A stretch of 64,000 bases of DNA from Cardinalis cardinalis (taxonomy: Eukaryota; Chordata; Aves; Passeriformes; Cardinalidae). The translations under genes and the position numbers were made by a program. Below are positions 26,001-39,905 of this stretch, piece after piece (position 1 is the first letter of the stretch; each line of letters starts with the position of its first letter). The stretch is from the NCBI GenBank assembly GCA_014549065.1, contig JACDOX010000043.1, positions 4,876,955 to 4,940,954 on the forward strand, given 5' to 3'. The notes under the pieces were generated by a model, which searched no databases, was not told the DNA's origin, and saw nothing but the letters and a program-made list of their open reading frames with translations.

Positions 26001-27355
26001 TAGGATTATTTTAGATTGTCAAAGCAATATGAAGCAGATTGCAAAGAACTACAGGAAGAAACAAGTGACACAAAACTCCAAAGAATTAATTTTATCTAGC
26101 TCTCTATCCATAACTGAGAAAGCCATAACAGAATGCAAAAATAGGACTGAAATAGCATGAGGTGAATCAATATCTTTCCTTAAAAATATAGTAATAAATA
26201 GCAAGAATTTAGCACTACTACCAGTCCTTAGTAGCCATTAGTGAAAGATGAATCCCTCACACTAGGCATCTAACTCAAACTAACATTTCTCCTAAAATAG
26301 TAAACAACTGAAGAAATCTTTGTATTGTCTTAATATTTCTACCTAAGACATCAAGCACATTTGGCTCTGGAATCAGGAATTTGAAAACTCAAAGGAGGAC
26401 ATGTAAAAAGTAAATATGTATATTGCCCAAACTTCTGTTTTGCATCTATGCAACTCCTCTAATTTTAATGGCTGAAATGCACCATTAGCAAGTCATGAAC
26501 TTTCTCCAGCATGCAAACATCTGCTTTAAATATTCTTGATTTTGGTAATTTGTCTCAGTCATAAAGCTATTTAAATGTGCATTTCCATTACTAAGTTAAA
26601 AAAAAATCCTTATCTATTTGCCAACATGTGTTGCTGGCTCTCATTTACTTCTTAGAGGCTCATTGTTAGCTGATATATTTGATAAGCTTTTCTAATAGCT
26701 ATGTGATGTTGCTTTAATTGGAACATGCTGACAGGTTAAGGAAAATATACAATTGTACTACATGTTTACATAAACCATACATCTTATAATTTAGCAGGGT
26801 GCTTATGAAGTTCAGTGGACAGCTTCCTAACACGTTTGACTCTTAGCAGTGTATATAAATTATAAGTGAATTATTTTAGATCAGTGTTATGATGGATATT
26901 TGTCACATGAATTATAAAACAGACTAGGAATCTTAAGAGTAAAAAAAAACAAAAGGGTTCATATCATACAAAGATCTTTTCCACATGAAGGGAGCTACAG
27001 CTATAAAACTCAGTATTGGAACAAGCAAAAAAAATCTTAGCTGAGGTTTTGTATAAGGGAAGATAAAGGGAAATATTCAAGCCTACTACCCAGCTCTCAA
27101 CCAATTTTGGAAAGCTTGCATCAACTTTGGCCAAATTACTACTCTGGAAAATTTAAATTTATACTATACTGGGCCAGTTTCTGAAACACTGTGATCTCAC
27201 TAGTAGAAATATCTAAAAATTAACTTATTTTGCAATTTCTTTTAAAATTTTTCAGTTACATAAAAGTAACTTAACGCACCTGCACAGGAATGTTAGTAAC
27301 TGAAAAACAACTATTAATTATCTTTTATACAAGACCAAGGTGAAATTCAGGGGTA
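23021..27355. other. AT-rich DNA with no supported gene
   Basis: No gene recognised. A donor-like AAG/GTAAGA lies on the minus strand near 23865-23880 without a convincing partner acceptor. A G/T low-complexity stretch (GGTTTTTTGGTTTTTG-like) covers about 25890-25945. Short open frames near 24160-24550 overlap on both strands and look like chance. Confidence 0.55.
25890..25945 (+). repeat. G/T-rich low-complexity tract
   Basis: The tract consists of T-runs of three to seven separated by G or GG, with almost no A or C. It is simple low-complexity DNA, likely expanded by slippage. No tail or body of a retroelement is recognisable next to it. Confidence 0.85.
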
Positions 27356-27882
27356 TGTGAGCATTGGGTCTGGCTGAGACGGAGTTAGTTTTCCCCACAG
27401 CAGTCCTCCCAGTGCAGTGGTACCCAGGAAGATGTTGATAACACACCTGTGTTTTGGGACTGCTGGGAAGTGCTGGCACTCCCAACACAACCTCCCTGCA
27501 TCAGTAGGCTGGGGATGGGCAAAATCAAGGAAGGGGGCACAGCTGACCAAAGGGTTATTCCATACCATATAGTATTTGCTCTGCAGCAAAAGCTAAGAGA
27601 ATGGACAGAGAAAAGGAGCTGTTTACTCTTCATATTTGTCTCCTGTAGAAACCTCTATGCGTTCTGAAGCCCTGCTTTCCAAGAAGTGGCTGAACATCAT
27701 CTACTGATGGGAAATAGAGAATAAAATACATTTTTTCCTTTGTTTCCATACAGCCTTTGCTTGTACTTAAACTTTTTTTATTTTGACCTACAAGGTTTTA
27801 CATCTTATTTTTTGTCCCCACTGTTCTACTGAGGTGGGTGCTTGGTGGGCACCTGGCATCCAGCTGAGGTCAGTTCATCATA
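27356..27882 (+). mobile_element. Solo LTR of an ERVL-like avian endogenous retrovirus
   Basis: The segment follows an avian ERVL-type LTR from end to end. It starts TGTGAGCATTGGGTCTGGCT and continues with GACGGAGTTAGTTTTCC, GTTGATAACACACCTGTG and CTGACCAAAGGGTTATTCCA (27543-27562). Next come GCCCTGCTTTCCAAGAAGTG and GCTGAACATCATCTACTGAT. It closes with TTGGTGGGCACCTGGCATCC followed by AGCTGAGGTCAG. At about 527 bp it is close to full length. No retroviral gag, pol or env sequence flanks it, so it is a solo LTR left by recombination between two LTRs. No convincing 5-bp target duplication remains (GGGTA upstream, GCATG downstream), which fits an old insertion. It shares several blocks with the LTR at 40475 but belongs to a different subfamily. 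Confidence 0.9.
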
Positions 27883-29059
27883 GCATGTTAGTAGAAGTAA
27901 TAAATGTTCCAGGCCACATGCAGAATCCCCATGGCTCCCACACAACAGCTCTCCCATCAGACAGAAGGCTTCATGTTGACTGATAACTGCTGTCACTCAA
28001 TATGCTTAGTGTTGCCCATTGATGCCATATTTAAACTTCTCTTTGCACATTCCTATAGCCCATCACCATGAACAAAGCTCAGTCAACAACTCAGCCCACT
28101 GATAATCATGATAGCTTGTTTATCCCATTCTCCCACAAACACTTTCTGTTACCAGCCCTTCTACCTCAGGCATTTGAAAAGAAGGAGGGGTGAGGGGATG
28201 AGGGGTGTTAATGGCATCATCTTAGGGTACACTGGCTAATTACCACACTGCTGTTAGGAGACCTGGTCACAAGTATATTACGAAATAGGTATGCTTCCCT
28301 TGCTGCTTCTTGCATTATGGTTTTGCATTATTTTTTGTAGATTATGAATAGAAAGGTTGAACTTCCATAGTGTTCCTGTTTATTAACCGAATTTTAATAT
28401 TCTGAAGTATTTCTTCATAGTAAAGGAAGTGACTAAATAAAATTCTAAAAAGTATTAAATTAATTCTGACTACTGTGGCTTGTAAATAATTTGTAATAAT
28501 ATCCTCTTATGGCAAATAAACAGAAATATAAATTGCTTTTTTGACCCATGTAAACTCAATGAGAAACTCCTTTGATGAAGATTTCCATACCTTAACCCCA
28601 TATTTCATGGAAAAGTGTCTTACCTGCTCCTGACCAGTGCTTTGTCATTATTCTGAAGAAGATATTGAGCAGCTGTTATCCAGCCATATTCTTAATTATC
28701 TTTTTCAAACTTTCCAGTTGTCTTTCTTTTCTAAGCTGAAAATGCCTAGTCTTTGTTCAGTTTTTGAGCTGTTCCTGCTATTCATCATGTTTGCTATCTT
28801 TTTCTGTAGCTTTTTCAACTACCTTTTTTTTAGAAATCAGAAGATTTCTGTTCCTTATGTTTCTCATCGTAACTCCAGATATAATTTTCTTCTTTGGCTC
28901 TTAAACGATGCTGACATAATGTTTTCAGGGAGCTATTAAAACATCAAGATTTTGTTTCTGAATGGAACTTGGTAGGTCAGAGTCCTAATTTTTTTTTTTT
29001 TGCACACATCTCAACATCATATTTATCAGTTTTTATTTAAACCTGTTCTTCTGTTAAGT
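27883..29059. other. DNA with no supported gene
   Basis: No gene or clear repeat recognised. A possible 29-nt minus-strand microexon at 28624-28652 is listed under findings. Open frames at 27783-27983 and 28637-28939 (+) have no family resemblance, and the first overlaps the end of the LTR. A T-run lies at about 28989-29001. Confidence 0.55.
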
Positions 29060-29640
29060 ATTCAGCACATTGAGGTCCTTTCCAAGCCTGGTAAGGTTGG
29101 AATATACCAAGGTTGGCATATTTGAGATGTAATATCACCACCGTGTTTGTTATTCACCATAGTCTACAAGTCCTCTCCTAGTAGCTCTCTGCAGAGCTGC
29201 CCACCTATTTACACAGTCTGTTTCCTCTTCCTAAACACTTTGTATTTGTCTACACTGAATTTCATCTGGATTTGATCTCAGCTATGACACTAAGCCTTTT
29301 GACCCCTCCTTGGATTGTCATTTAATTTCTTCCTGTTTCACCACGTAAATCAAGATCTCCACAAAAGTTTGTTTAATGTACCCTACTTGACATTAAATGT
29401 TTGTTATTTTCCGAAAATACATTTAAATTTAAAGATGGATACTCATTTTATACTAATTTAATCCAAACCACCATAGCTGCTTTGCTTGCAAGTCTCTCAG
29501 GGAACAGTAGCACAGCTTTCATATGGGTTTCCTCAATACTAGTCCAGTTATCATGCTAAAGAGCATTACATTGGTTGGTCATAATTTGCCCTGGTCCAAA
29601 AAGCCTGTCAGGCTTCTTATATGCCAGGTGCATATAAATG
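29060..29640 (-). mobile_element. Possible very old CR1/L3-like LINE remnant, minus strand
   Basis: The core at about 29241-29345 reads, on the plus strand, TTTGTCTACACTGAATTTCA. It continues through a CCTCCTTGGATTGTCATTTA-like block. This order resembles the reverse complement of ancient CR1/L3 ORF2 sequence, where a 'cactgaatttcat' block precedes a 'gatccctttggat' block. A second weak block near 29582-29630 (TAATTTGCCCTGGTCC then TTCTTATATGCC) resembles another antisense CR1 ORF2 segment. The match is fragmentary and made from memory. It may be chance, or only the core may be real. Confidence 0.42.
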
Positions 29641-32600
29641 ATTGTGTGATAAATCCTAAAGGAACCTGCTCCTCATGAAGACTAAGGCTCAAATAGGCAG
29701 CTACTCTTAAAAAGTTTTCATTCTTCTTCAAAGCTGGACTGTTGTGTAACTTTTTAGGCTATGACAAGCCACAGGCTAAATGTTTTAGCTTTAGATTTTG
29801 ACAGAAAATATATCATATCATCTAAAAGACAGAAACAGTAGAAGGTACTACTGTCTCACTAAACTACAAAGTAAATTAATACCCAGGGCCAAATCCAGAT
29901 GCGGCTGGGGTTCAGAAATTGATTCACAAACAGATCAAACATCTGTTTAATTGTTATCAGCAGAACAGCAGGCTGAGAGCACTGAGAGTTTGAATTACCT
30001 GATTTTACTTTCTGTATGTCTGCCCAAGCTCTCAAATTGCACTAGTTGAGACTGAAGGTGAGGATCTTTTTTCTTCTGACTGCAAAATGCAGGACTTGTT
30101 GCCAAAGATCAACGAAATGAGGTAGCACAGCCCAGTGCCTCAGCCCTCAGAATGACTGCTGTACTTCAGGTAGCTCTTCCCTCAACCTTTAAGGATGGAG
30201 CTTTGTTTGTCCTCATTATTTCTCTTGTTCTATCTGTCACTGTATGAAAATAAAGAATTGTCCAATTATTTAGGTAATTTCTTAAACATGTTCAGTTAAA
30301 GCTACTAAGTGCAGCTGCCAATAGTCTAAAATTGGTTGCTAGTGACAGACCTGCTTTTTTCCTAGGACTGAGAGAGCATTTTACATTCTTACTGGTAGAA
30401 TGACAGTCTTCAAATTTTAGAACTTTTTCTGGCACATCTCCATGTGCCTAAATCCACCATCAACCATCAGTGTATTTGCTTGCAATGCAGTGTTACCTAA
30501 GTCATGTGATTTAGGGACTATCAGTACTTGGTTTCAGAATATTGCTTTCAGTGAAGAGAAATTTTGAAATCAGACCCTACTGTCAAGGTAAATTATTATA
30601 AAGAACAATTTCTCTGTTGTTCTTAATCGTTTCCCCTCACCCTCAAACACTACTATGTAATATTTAATTACTGATTAGCAAACCATATTCTAAAAGCAAC
30701 AGGCCATGTCCACTTCAATAATATCTCTCCAGTTCTTATTGCTGCAAGCAAAAAACACAACTATTTATTTCTAAACTACTTTGATATTCTGTGACACAGT
30801 CATTGTAATTCCTGAAAAAATCTACTGCCATAATTTCTTTGCTGACTAATTCTACCTTTATTCAGATTGCTCCCAAACCAGATAAACATGATCCAGGGCA
30901 ATACAGGATGAGGTAGAAAAAGGAAGGGGAATCTTAGAGTAAGGAACAGCATTGTAAATCAGTTGAGGCCTTCCTCATTATGCCACTACACTTTTTTGAT
31001 CACACAATAACCTACTAAAGCAGCGTCTCTTTCAAATGCTCCAGAAGTTTAATTTCAAAAATAATCTACCCAATGGAGAGTTACAACAGGGAAAGCTGAA
31101 AGAATATGACAGAGTTTTCATATGATGAGGTAACACACTTTAGAATTGCACCAAAATAAAAAGTAGTTTTTAGAGAGCATCTCAGACAAAATAGAGTAGT
31201 AAAATGTTGCAACACAAGACCTGTCTGTGAAATGAAGTTGCTCACACCAAATGAGAACACAAGAGAAATAAATTAAACAGCAATTCAGCTCCCTGGTTTG
31301 TGTCTGCTTGTGCCACAGATTAAGAAGCACTAATGATAGGGTTTAATACTCAAGTCTCATATCAATATCTGACTAGCCAAGTTCTCATGTCACTTCCAGC
31401 TCTACCAGGCCACCAAAGCACTGCATTAACAGTGTGTATGATATATCGTATTTGAAAGAAAATTATTTTCCCCCTGCACTTTGGATATCGTTTCCTTCTG
31501 GGGTTCATTTTTATTTTTCAGTAGGAAAAAACAGGTCTTCCTTCTTCAAACAGGGTGAGCTTTGCAACATTGTTCACCAAATATTGGGATTCACTGATTG
31601 TTTCATTCTGTTTCTATGGACATGAAGATGTAACTAAAACATTGCCATTAGTCTAAGTCCTAACCACTGTGACATTGGAATTTAAACATTTAACAGATAT
31701 CATTACAAAATGGCAACTGGCTGGGTGATTCAACAAAACAGCCTATTTGTACTCCTAGGCAAGACAATACCAGCAACAATCTTTTTGCTTCAACTGGCAG
31801 TATTGCAATACTGAAATTTCATCCTATTCCAGAACGTAATACTTATGCAGAAATTTCAAGTGACACAAAATTTTAGAAGGCTTGCATATAGGTTAATTTA
31901 AATCTATTTGGTGTTAGAAGCCTCAAATGTTTCTTCCATTTGATGGGGATTTTTTTATTAGCATGTGGAAGCCTTATTATATAAAAAATCTAAAATAAAA
32001 AATCTACTTTGAAACAAACATTTGACACATTTATTCCTAAATCTAATATGGAATTACCAGTTTGAAAATCTTCAAGGAATTTGGTGTTAAAAATTTATGT
32101 AACAGGTGTTAGTTTTCAAGACACACTGGGAAATATCGAGCTAGCACTACTGAAATAGAGAGATTAGTTTTGGTAACAGCCATGGAAACAAGCATTGCAT
32201 CATTTCTAAATGTATAAATTTGTGTGTGTGTCTATTTAGAAGGTTTATATGTGCAAGTGTAAGTGATTGTTTTTTTTTCAAACACGAGACCTGCACTTAT
32301 CAGGGTAACTCATAGTTCTAAATCCACAACCTCAATATGTCTACCTCTTACCTCCTGAGTCCCTTATTATGAAAGATGCACTTACTTCCTGAAACCTTGA
32401 TGATATTTTTGCATTGATGGCAAAAACAAAGTCAGCAAGGAGACATCTTACATGTCAAGCAACACAGAGTGTGATCTTTAAGAAAACCTCTTGTGTCTCA
32501 TATACCCACTGAAAGCAAGAATAAACAAATGCTACCTTATGGCAAATAATACCCATTAAAGTTCTTCTATACACACTATGCACTTCTTTTCTATTAGCCA

Positions 32601-35600
32601 TGAAAACTATTTTTGCAAATCCTCCCTCAGAAAGACTAATTTGGTGTGTTTGGAGGTAGAAGCTTTCTCAGTGACCAAGTCATCGTAAATGTTGCATGGT
32701 CTACTTCAAGTTCTGGCTTTTAAGTTACAATAGATATTTTCATTTCCACCATATAACTACTCCCATTTGTCTTAATCCTTTTAAATAGTTTGAATTCTAC
32801 ACTCTTACTTGGCATGACAAAACTTATAATTATATTTTGCTTAGAAATTCTTCACCTACAATTTTTACAAGATCTGCCTCAAACTAAGGCACTGAAAAAT
32901 GTGACCCATATGCATTTTGTATATATTTCAAATTAGCTTGTACATAGAACCTCGTCTCCCTGAAAAAGCCAGCTAGTAGTCCACACTGTAAAAAGAACAA
33001 TCCTGCACTGTTTTTTATGAGTTTTCTAAAGAAGGTGAAACAAAAAGTAGAAAACAATGAAACTCTGGAAGACCTTCAATTACTTATATTATTTTGTTTT
33101 TAAACTGATTTGTGTTTGAGCTGTCACAAAAGGAAGGAGAAGAATGGATAGTCACACAATGCATCAACCTTTTACAAAAAAAGAAGCCAAAGTATCACAT
33201 CAATATAATAAAGGTTAAAATCTTAACTAGAACAGTTATTAAGCAAGAGAGCTTCAGCTTTCTAAAAGGCAGGAGTGCAGTAGCCTCCAGGTTGATGTGA
33301 CACCTTAGAAAGGCTATGGAGATGGAGATTGACAGATATATCATATCATATTCAGCAAATGCTAGCACCAATCTCCATATTCTTTAAAGACAGCTAAGAC
33401 TGGGATACATTTCCCACACTTAATGCCATGTAACAGAGGAACTTTCTCTGGCTTACAGACAAAAAATGAATCACTAGTTATAAAATCAAGTTGTGCATTT
33501 GTACAAGGTCATTTGTATTTCACTGTTGGTTTGTTTTTTCTCCACAGTATATCACCAGCTCCGATGAAGTCGTATTGATATGTACTCAGCAAACACAGAA
33601 GTCTACACGGTGGGGAATCAACAACAGACCAGAGAAATATACCCTTCTAATACCAAAATCAAAGCTCAAGCTTTAGCATAGCCTGATACTATCCTAGGAC
33701 AACAAAATAGAATCTTGGGAAAAATTATATATTATACTGGTTTTTCAAACTGTAAGCAATTAAGAGGAAATTCGATTTTGTATCAAAATCATGGGGCCCT
33801 CTAAGCATTACAGTAAAAAGTACTCAAAATTTTCATATTAGTGTGGTTACCTTTCTAACAGATTTTTTTAAATTAACATCAGAAATATTATGGAAAAGTA
33901 CTTATTTTTTCAACAAAGGTTTTTTCTTTGAAGTTTTCCAGTAGATTTTTCATTCTCCTATTCAAAAGTTGAATTTTCTATTACAACTCTACATATAACC
34001 TGGTAATTTCAATCAAAAGTACTATGGAATATATAAATACATGAAGGATTTTGGACTATAAATATTGATTTCACTTGAAATTACTTGGGCTAAGGCAGCT
34101 GGTATAAAAGCTCTTCTTTTTTCTTAAGGCAGCTTTTTTCATTAGAATCCCTTTTTTATTTTTTTTAACTAAAAAAAGCCCGTGCTAAAATGCTAATCAG
34201 ACATCACCATTTCTCTCATCTGACATGGAACATCGCATCCTTTTTTTTTCCAGTGGGACAAAATCAAGGGAGAGCGATTTTTCCCACAAGAAGTTTCAGT
34301 ATCTCTTTCAATTCCATTAATAAAGAAAGTTTTTCTTCATGCCACAGCTTGATAAAATTCCGCCACAATGAACAATAGGCAAAAGGCTATTTCAGCTACT
34401 TTGCTAAAATATGTAACAAATATATTCCAGAGAAAAAGATAGAAAGTATCTAATGTCATACATAATGCACACAATATCTGACAAATTGGATTAAGAAATA
34501 ACATTTGTCAATAGTCAAATTCCTAGTACATATTTTACTCAAAATTTAAAGAAAATAACCTTAGTTTTACCTTTTATCCCTGAAAAACTTTCTAATTATT
34601 GGTAACTGCACACACATACAGCACAAATATAGTTTTCTGCTGCAATAATTTTTTTCTTTAACCTGGTATTTTACCTTTTTCTTTTTTCATTACACTTCTC
34701 TTCCATGATTCAATACTGAGCACACAAACAGCGAAATGGTTTTTATGGCACACCCCTTCTCCCCCTCTCTCTACACACAAGCACAGAAGGTTTAAAGGCA
34801 GCAAGCTGTAGACAATGCAAACACTTTGCTGAAGAATAATAAAGTCTCATACCGTCTCCTTTGCTGTTTAATATCAATTGGCTTGTTAATAGCATAAGGC
34901 GATCCATGAGTGCAAGCATTCTGGAATCTAGCCACTTTCCCCAGAGCCAGGTGATCACAGCTAGGTGGTAAACTCATTTTATCCCAACAGAAGCAGCACA
35001 AGACTAACAGCCCAAAAGATGCATTCCTGGGAAAACTGGAAACAAAATGTTACATAATCAACGTCATTGAAGTATGCTGCTCCAAAGGAGCCGAGCAGTC
35101 CTGTGCCTGGAAAGCAAATACTCCTCATCTCAGCTGCATCTGTCGCCACCATGGATGCAGGAAGTTGGCTGCTTATTTCCACCCAGTCATACACCAACCA
35201 ATTACTGACTAAGCAGATCAAGTAGGAAGACACTCAGGAGCAGATTCCCTCACCTATGGGCACAAACTCTAAAAAATTTTAGTTTCTAGGGTTTGGGGGT
35301 TTTTTTTATTTTTCTTTTTTAGGGGGCGAGACAGACCGTAAGCAGAGTTTAATCACTTAAGACTAATATCTGAAAAAGCCACAGACTGATTTAGCTTTGA
35401 AGAGGCAGGTGGGTCAGAAGAGATGTTTTCACATATATCAAAAGATCAAAAGGGAGAAGGAGGATCTTCTCACTGGTGGACTTGAAATGGTCAAGTCTTT
35501 TAAGATTCATGATGTGAACTCAGACTGATTGAATCTCCTCTACAAATTATTTCAGAATTTTATCTCTAAGATCATATAATTTATTATGTATTTTATGAAG

Positions 35601-38600
35601 TTTCATACTCTGAGGTATGTTTCTCATTGAATAGCAAAGCATTTTCCACTAATACAAAGTAATAAAATATGAATAACCCTGTCTAAGAACCTACTCTGTC
35701 TCTGAAAAACAGCAATATATAAAGTTGTTTTCTCATACCTGTAAGACATTGTATACAATTCAACAACTCAAAATTATCCATGAAATTGCCTTTATTTATA
35801 AACTACATCTACTTGGCCTCCAGTATCTCAGTCTCTGTGCAATGTTCTTAGAGGTACAATGACAAAAAATCCAGAAAAGTAGTACTACAGGGCTACTTTC
35901 CCACACAATGAAATTATGAAGTGCTTTCTATACTACAGCATGAGAATCTGAGGGATAAAAAGATATTTATGTTCAGCACAGAAAAAAAAACGATCAGGGA
36001 GAACTGGAAAAATGGGGGTATTTTGTGTGTATCATGTATAAGTATTATAAGCACCTCAATCCATCTGGCTGGTGTTATTCCTCTTGAATTCCCAGCATTA
36101 AATCAAAGGAGGCAGCAAAGGTGGAAATCTAACAGGAAACAAGACAGAAAGAAAGATATGGCACCCTGTGAGAACAATGGATGTGGGACTGTCCCCAAAA
36201 GGGGAATACCTTATGCCTGGCTCCAGAGGGAGTGACACTTACCTTTCCCAGGCCACAGTTCACTAGAGAAGGAAAAAGAAGCAAATGGCAAGAATGTGCC
36301 CAATACACCTCAGTGAAAGCAGACAGGTAGAAGAGGCGTCCAACAGAATGGGAAGCAGGATGCCTTGCCTTGAAACTGCTAAAATGAAGTGGAATCAGAA
36401 ATTCTGAAGTTCAGATGCATGAGAGGGGTGCTCTGGCCTGCAATCACAATGCAGATGCTCCCTGTGCTGCCACCCTCAGTGCCCTGCTGGAAACAGAAGT
36501 AATTTGTCATGGACCCTTGGCAGGTGTCAAAGGGTTTACAGGATGATGAAAAAAACAGGCAAAGGGGGACAGTCATCTAGACTGTGTGTTTTCCCTGCAT
36601 CTGATACAAATGATAAATGTAATGCATAAGACTTTTTATAGGTTGTTCTTAATTCTATTTGTGTCCTGAAACTGTTTTGTCTGTATAACTTTGTATGCGC
36701 AGCTATTATAAGATTGAATTCAATCCAGGTAAACTTTCTATTGCATTAACACCCACTCTAAGAGGAATCCATTCTCTTGGAAAGATGAAAATGTGACTGA
36801 TGTGAGCTGAAAATATGCACCAGTCTTTTAAATATAGCCTTAGTATAAGGCTAGATCTGATTCTACTTAGGTCGTAAAATACCAGCTGTTAGAAAATCTT
36901 TCAGAATTCAGCTTTGTGCAGCAGAAAGCTAAAATTAATAAATATATCTAACCTAAGCCTCAAGTAGCCCTTCTCCAACATGGAAATACAGTTATTATGA
37001 AGGAAAAAAAAACCAAGCTAAAAAGCAAGCAAATTGAATACCATGCCTATTAGCTCTTTAGATAGGGAAGAATAAGAAAGGAGAAAAAGGTAGTGAAGGC
37101 GGGCAAATCTAAAAATAATCTAAGAAAAATCAGATTAGAGGAAAATCAGAGAGTTTTTCCTCAGTAGTAACTTGTTTATTGGGTACTTGTTTGGTTGGGG
37201 TTTTTGTTTGTTTATATTTGGGGTAAATTTAAGTGCAACTGAAGTTGATTTTAAACCAGTATTTTTTATATGGAACAGTTTTTTCCTTGTGAATGAAGTG
37301 GAATAGTTTCTTTTCATTTCATAATGGGTACATACGCACAACTGGAAATATTTGCTCCAGATACAAAATTGATTTAATTTATGCATTGAAGATTCTTCAC
37401 CAAAGAAGGAATTAAAGTGGGCACTACAGCCCTTCAGGAGCCATGCTGTGTCAGTAAACTCACCATTGCAGGGCTGATGCATGCACCCCAGCCACCAGGT
37501 TGCCCTCAGCAGCACGAGACTGGAAGAACTGGGAGGCTCCAAACTTCCTCCCAGTCATGTGTCTTGGAGGCCATGAAAATTTACTGGGAAATTTACAGCA
37601 AACAATCCCATCTCATAGCCTGTGATCACATGTGGGATGGAATAACTGCAAAGCACTTTCTACAAATCTGAACAGCCTATTGGACGTAACAATTTTTATC
37701 TTATTTGGGTAGATTCAAAGTATGGAGCTTTTATAATTTTGAAGTCTCACTGATACCAGACATGCTCCATGGAACTTGTCTGAGAGCTCTTTTCTTCCTC
37801 CATGAAGGATTAATTTTTGAAAACAATACATGAAACACATCTTCAGCTTTAACACCTTTGTACAGGATGCAGCCAGAAAAAGTGGACTTACTTTGATGTA
37901 ATGTTTCCAAAATAATGAATGTGCAGCTAATTTAGACCATATTTAAATTAGTCTCAAGGAAAATTTCAGTGGAAAAGTTCAGCATCAGGATATATGAAGG
38001 CATTTTGAGATCAGATTGACTTTTGTGGAATTTTGGCAGAAAAATGAAAACCACCTAATCTGATATCTTAAGAGCCATCTAAATTTTTCCATTAAGATAT
38101 GGTCTAAAGTATATTACAATACTCAAAAATTCTCTAAAATCAACATTTATATAAAATAATTATCTTCAGTTTTTGAATCTGATATATTTAAGTTGATGCA
38201 AAACTAATCCATCTGAGATTTTACTATGTGGATGGATATTGATATTTTTGATTGTGACACAATTTGATTTAAATATCTCAACACTTGACAAAAATGAAAT
38301 GAAACTTAATCATAGTTTTTGCCTATAGTATCATTGAAGATTCAAGTATTAATAAAACATCTTCCTATTTACTTGCCTTATGAAAAGTTTTTCAACCCTT
38401 TTCTTGAATTTTAACTTGACAAATGTTACATTTTTATTATGCTTTATTCATATACCCAAGTCTGACTAAATATAGAATAGTAACCTTGTGTCTTTTAATT
38501 AATTTTGGTATATGGTATATTTGTGTTACTATTTTCATGTATCAAATTTTAACAGTTTTTGCAAAACTTTTAAAAGCTAGTCTGACATTGGGAAATAATT

Positions 38601-39847
38601 AGATATTAAAAAATAATTAGAAAATCTTCTCTTGCTGAATGAGAGAAAATTACGTAAGATTTTGACTCCTATTACTACTGTTAGATAGCAGTTTTGGCTA
38701 GATGGCCTCAGCCAATGTCATGGGTTTCACTAGACTAGCAAACATTTCAAGGAAAAGTCAGGTGTTGCTCACATTCACAGCCTAAATATATGAAAATACT
38801 TTTCTTCATTATATAGCATCAGTTTCTATCTACTGACTAGACCTTTTTCCTTGTGACAAGAATTTTTTCCTAGAAATATGACTGACAAAGAATTGACAGA
38901 TGACTTGAAAATGGTTTGGCAATGCATGACAAACTTTTCTGAGGAAGATATGGTCTGTCCAGAACAAAATTATAATTAAGAACCATAATTTATAGATTAA
39001 TAGACTGGATAAAGCTCCCCTTCCCATGATTGTTTTGAAGATTTTCACTTCATATGTATATATTTATTTGTCTAACTATTTAAAATATTGCTGTTGAACA
39101 TTCCCTAATTGCTGAATATGTGCAATTTTTTAACTCTAAATGAAAAGGCAAAAGAAATACAAGAATACAAGTATTATTTCAAAACATATCTTCTGGATTG
39201 ATGAATATTTTATTGTCTCTCCCACTTTTTAGAGAATCAATTTCCTAAAAAATGTACGGCTAATTTACTTTAAAAGAAGATTATTGCTTGAATTGTCCAA
39301 AATTATTTGCATAGAGGTTTTTATAAAGTGCTAATTGGTAGTAATCTGAGATAGTATGCTATATGTCCTACATAGTGCCAGGTAGAGCAAACACCCAAAC
39401 AAAAATTCTTAACATATGGGTCATATAATAAAAATATGAATAAGAACCAGCTTTTGCTTACACCACTGCACAGATTGCATAGACATATTGCGAGCCTTTT
39501 TGTTACATATGGGGATAACGAAAATGGTTTTATATAGTCTATGTGAAATACATACTGGATAAGACACCCCAGTTCAAGGAAGTTAGACAAATATTCAATA
39601 ACAGCATATACTTGGCTTCAATTTTTAATGTTTAGATTTGTCTTACAAAGATGGATCTGGCTTTAACATATGTTCTTTAACTCTGCCAATACACTTTTGC
39701 CATTGAAATGTGCTGCTGCCCTTGAAGACCCGTTTTTCTCAATTGACTCCTACACACTTTTGCTTCCCTTTATCTCATTAAATAATGCAGGGAATCATTA
39801 ATGAAGACCTTCTATTCTCTACCTCACATATCATTAGGCCATTAGAA
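29641..39847. other. Long AT-rich stretch with no supported gene
   Basis: About 10 kb without a recognised gene or dispersed repeat on either strand. It contains a short TG run at about 32220-32232 and T-rich low complexity near 34125-34170, 35285-35325 and 37185-37225. Two splice-shaped signals occur: a minus-strand 20-nt microexon candidate at 36243-36262 and an acceptor at 33547 followed by a 43-codon open frame. The region 36100-36590 is somewhat more GC-rich than its surroundings but I recognise nothing in it. Open frames at 35921-36235 (+) and 37135-37542 (-) appear to be chance. Confidence 0.5.
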
Positions 39848-39905
39848 TAGATACAGTGGGTCCATTCAGCTCAGCACCGCATCCCACATTGGCCCAGAAG
39901 CCTGA
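39848..39905 (+). mobile_element. Possible short ancient CR1 fragment
   Basis: GGGTCCATTCAGCTCAGCAC followed by CGCATCCCACATTGGCCCAG resembles a 3' segment common in old sauropsid CR1 copies, of the form GGTCCATCTAGCCCAGTATC then CTGTCTCCCACAGTGGCCAG. Only about 58 bp can be matched and neighbouring sequence does not extend the resemblance, so this is weak. Confidence 0.35.
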
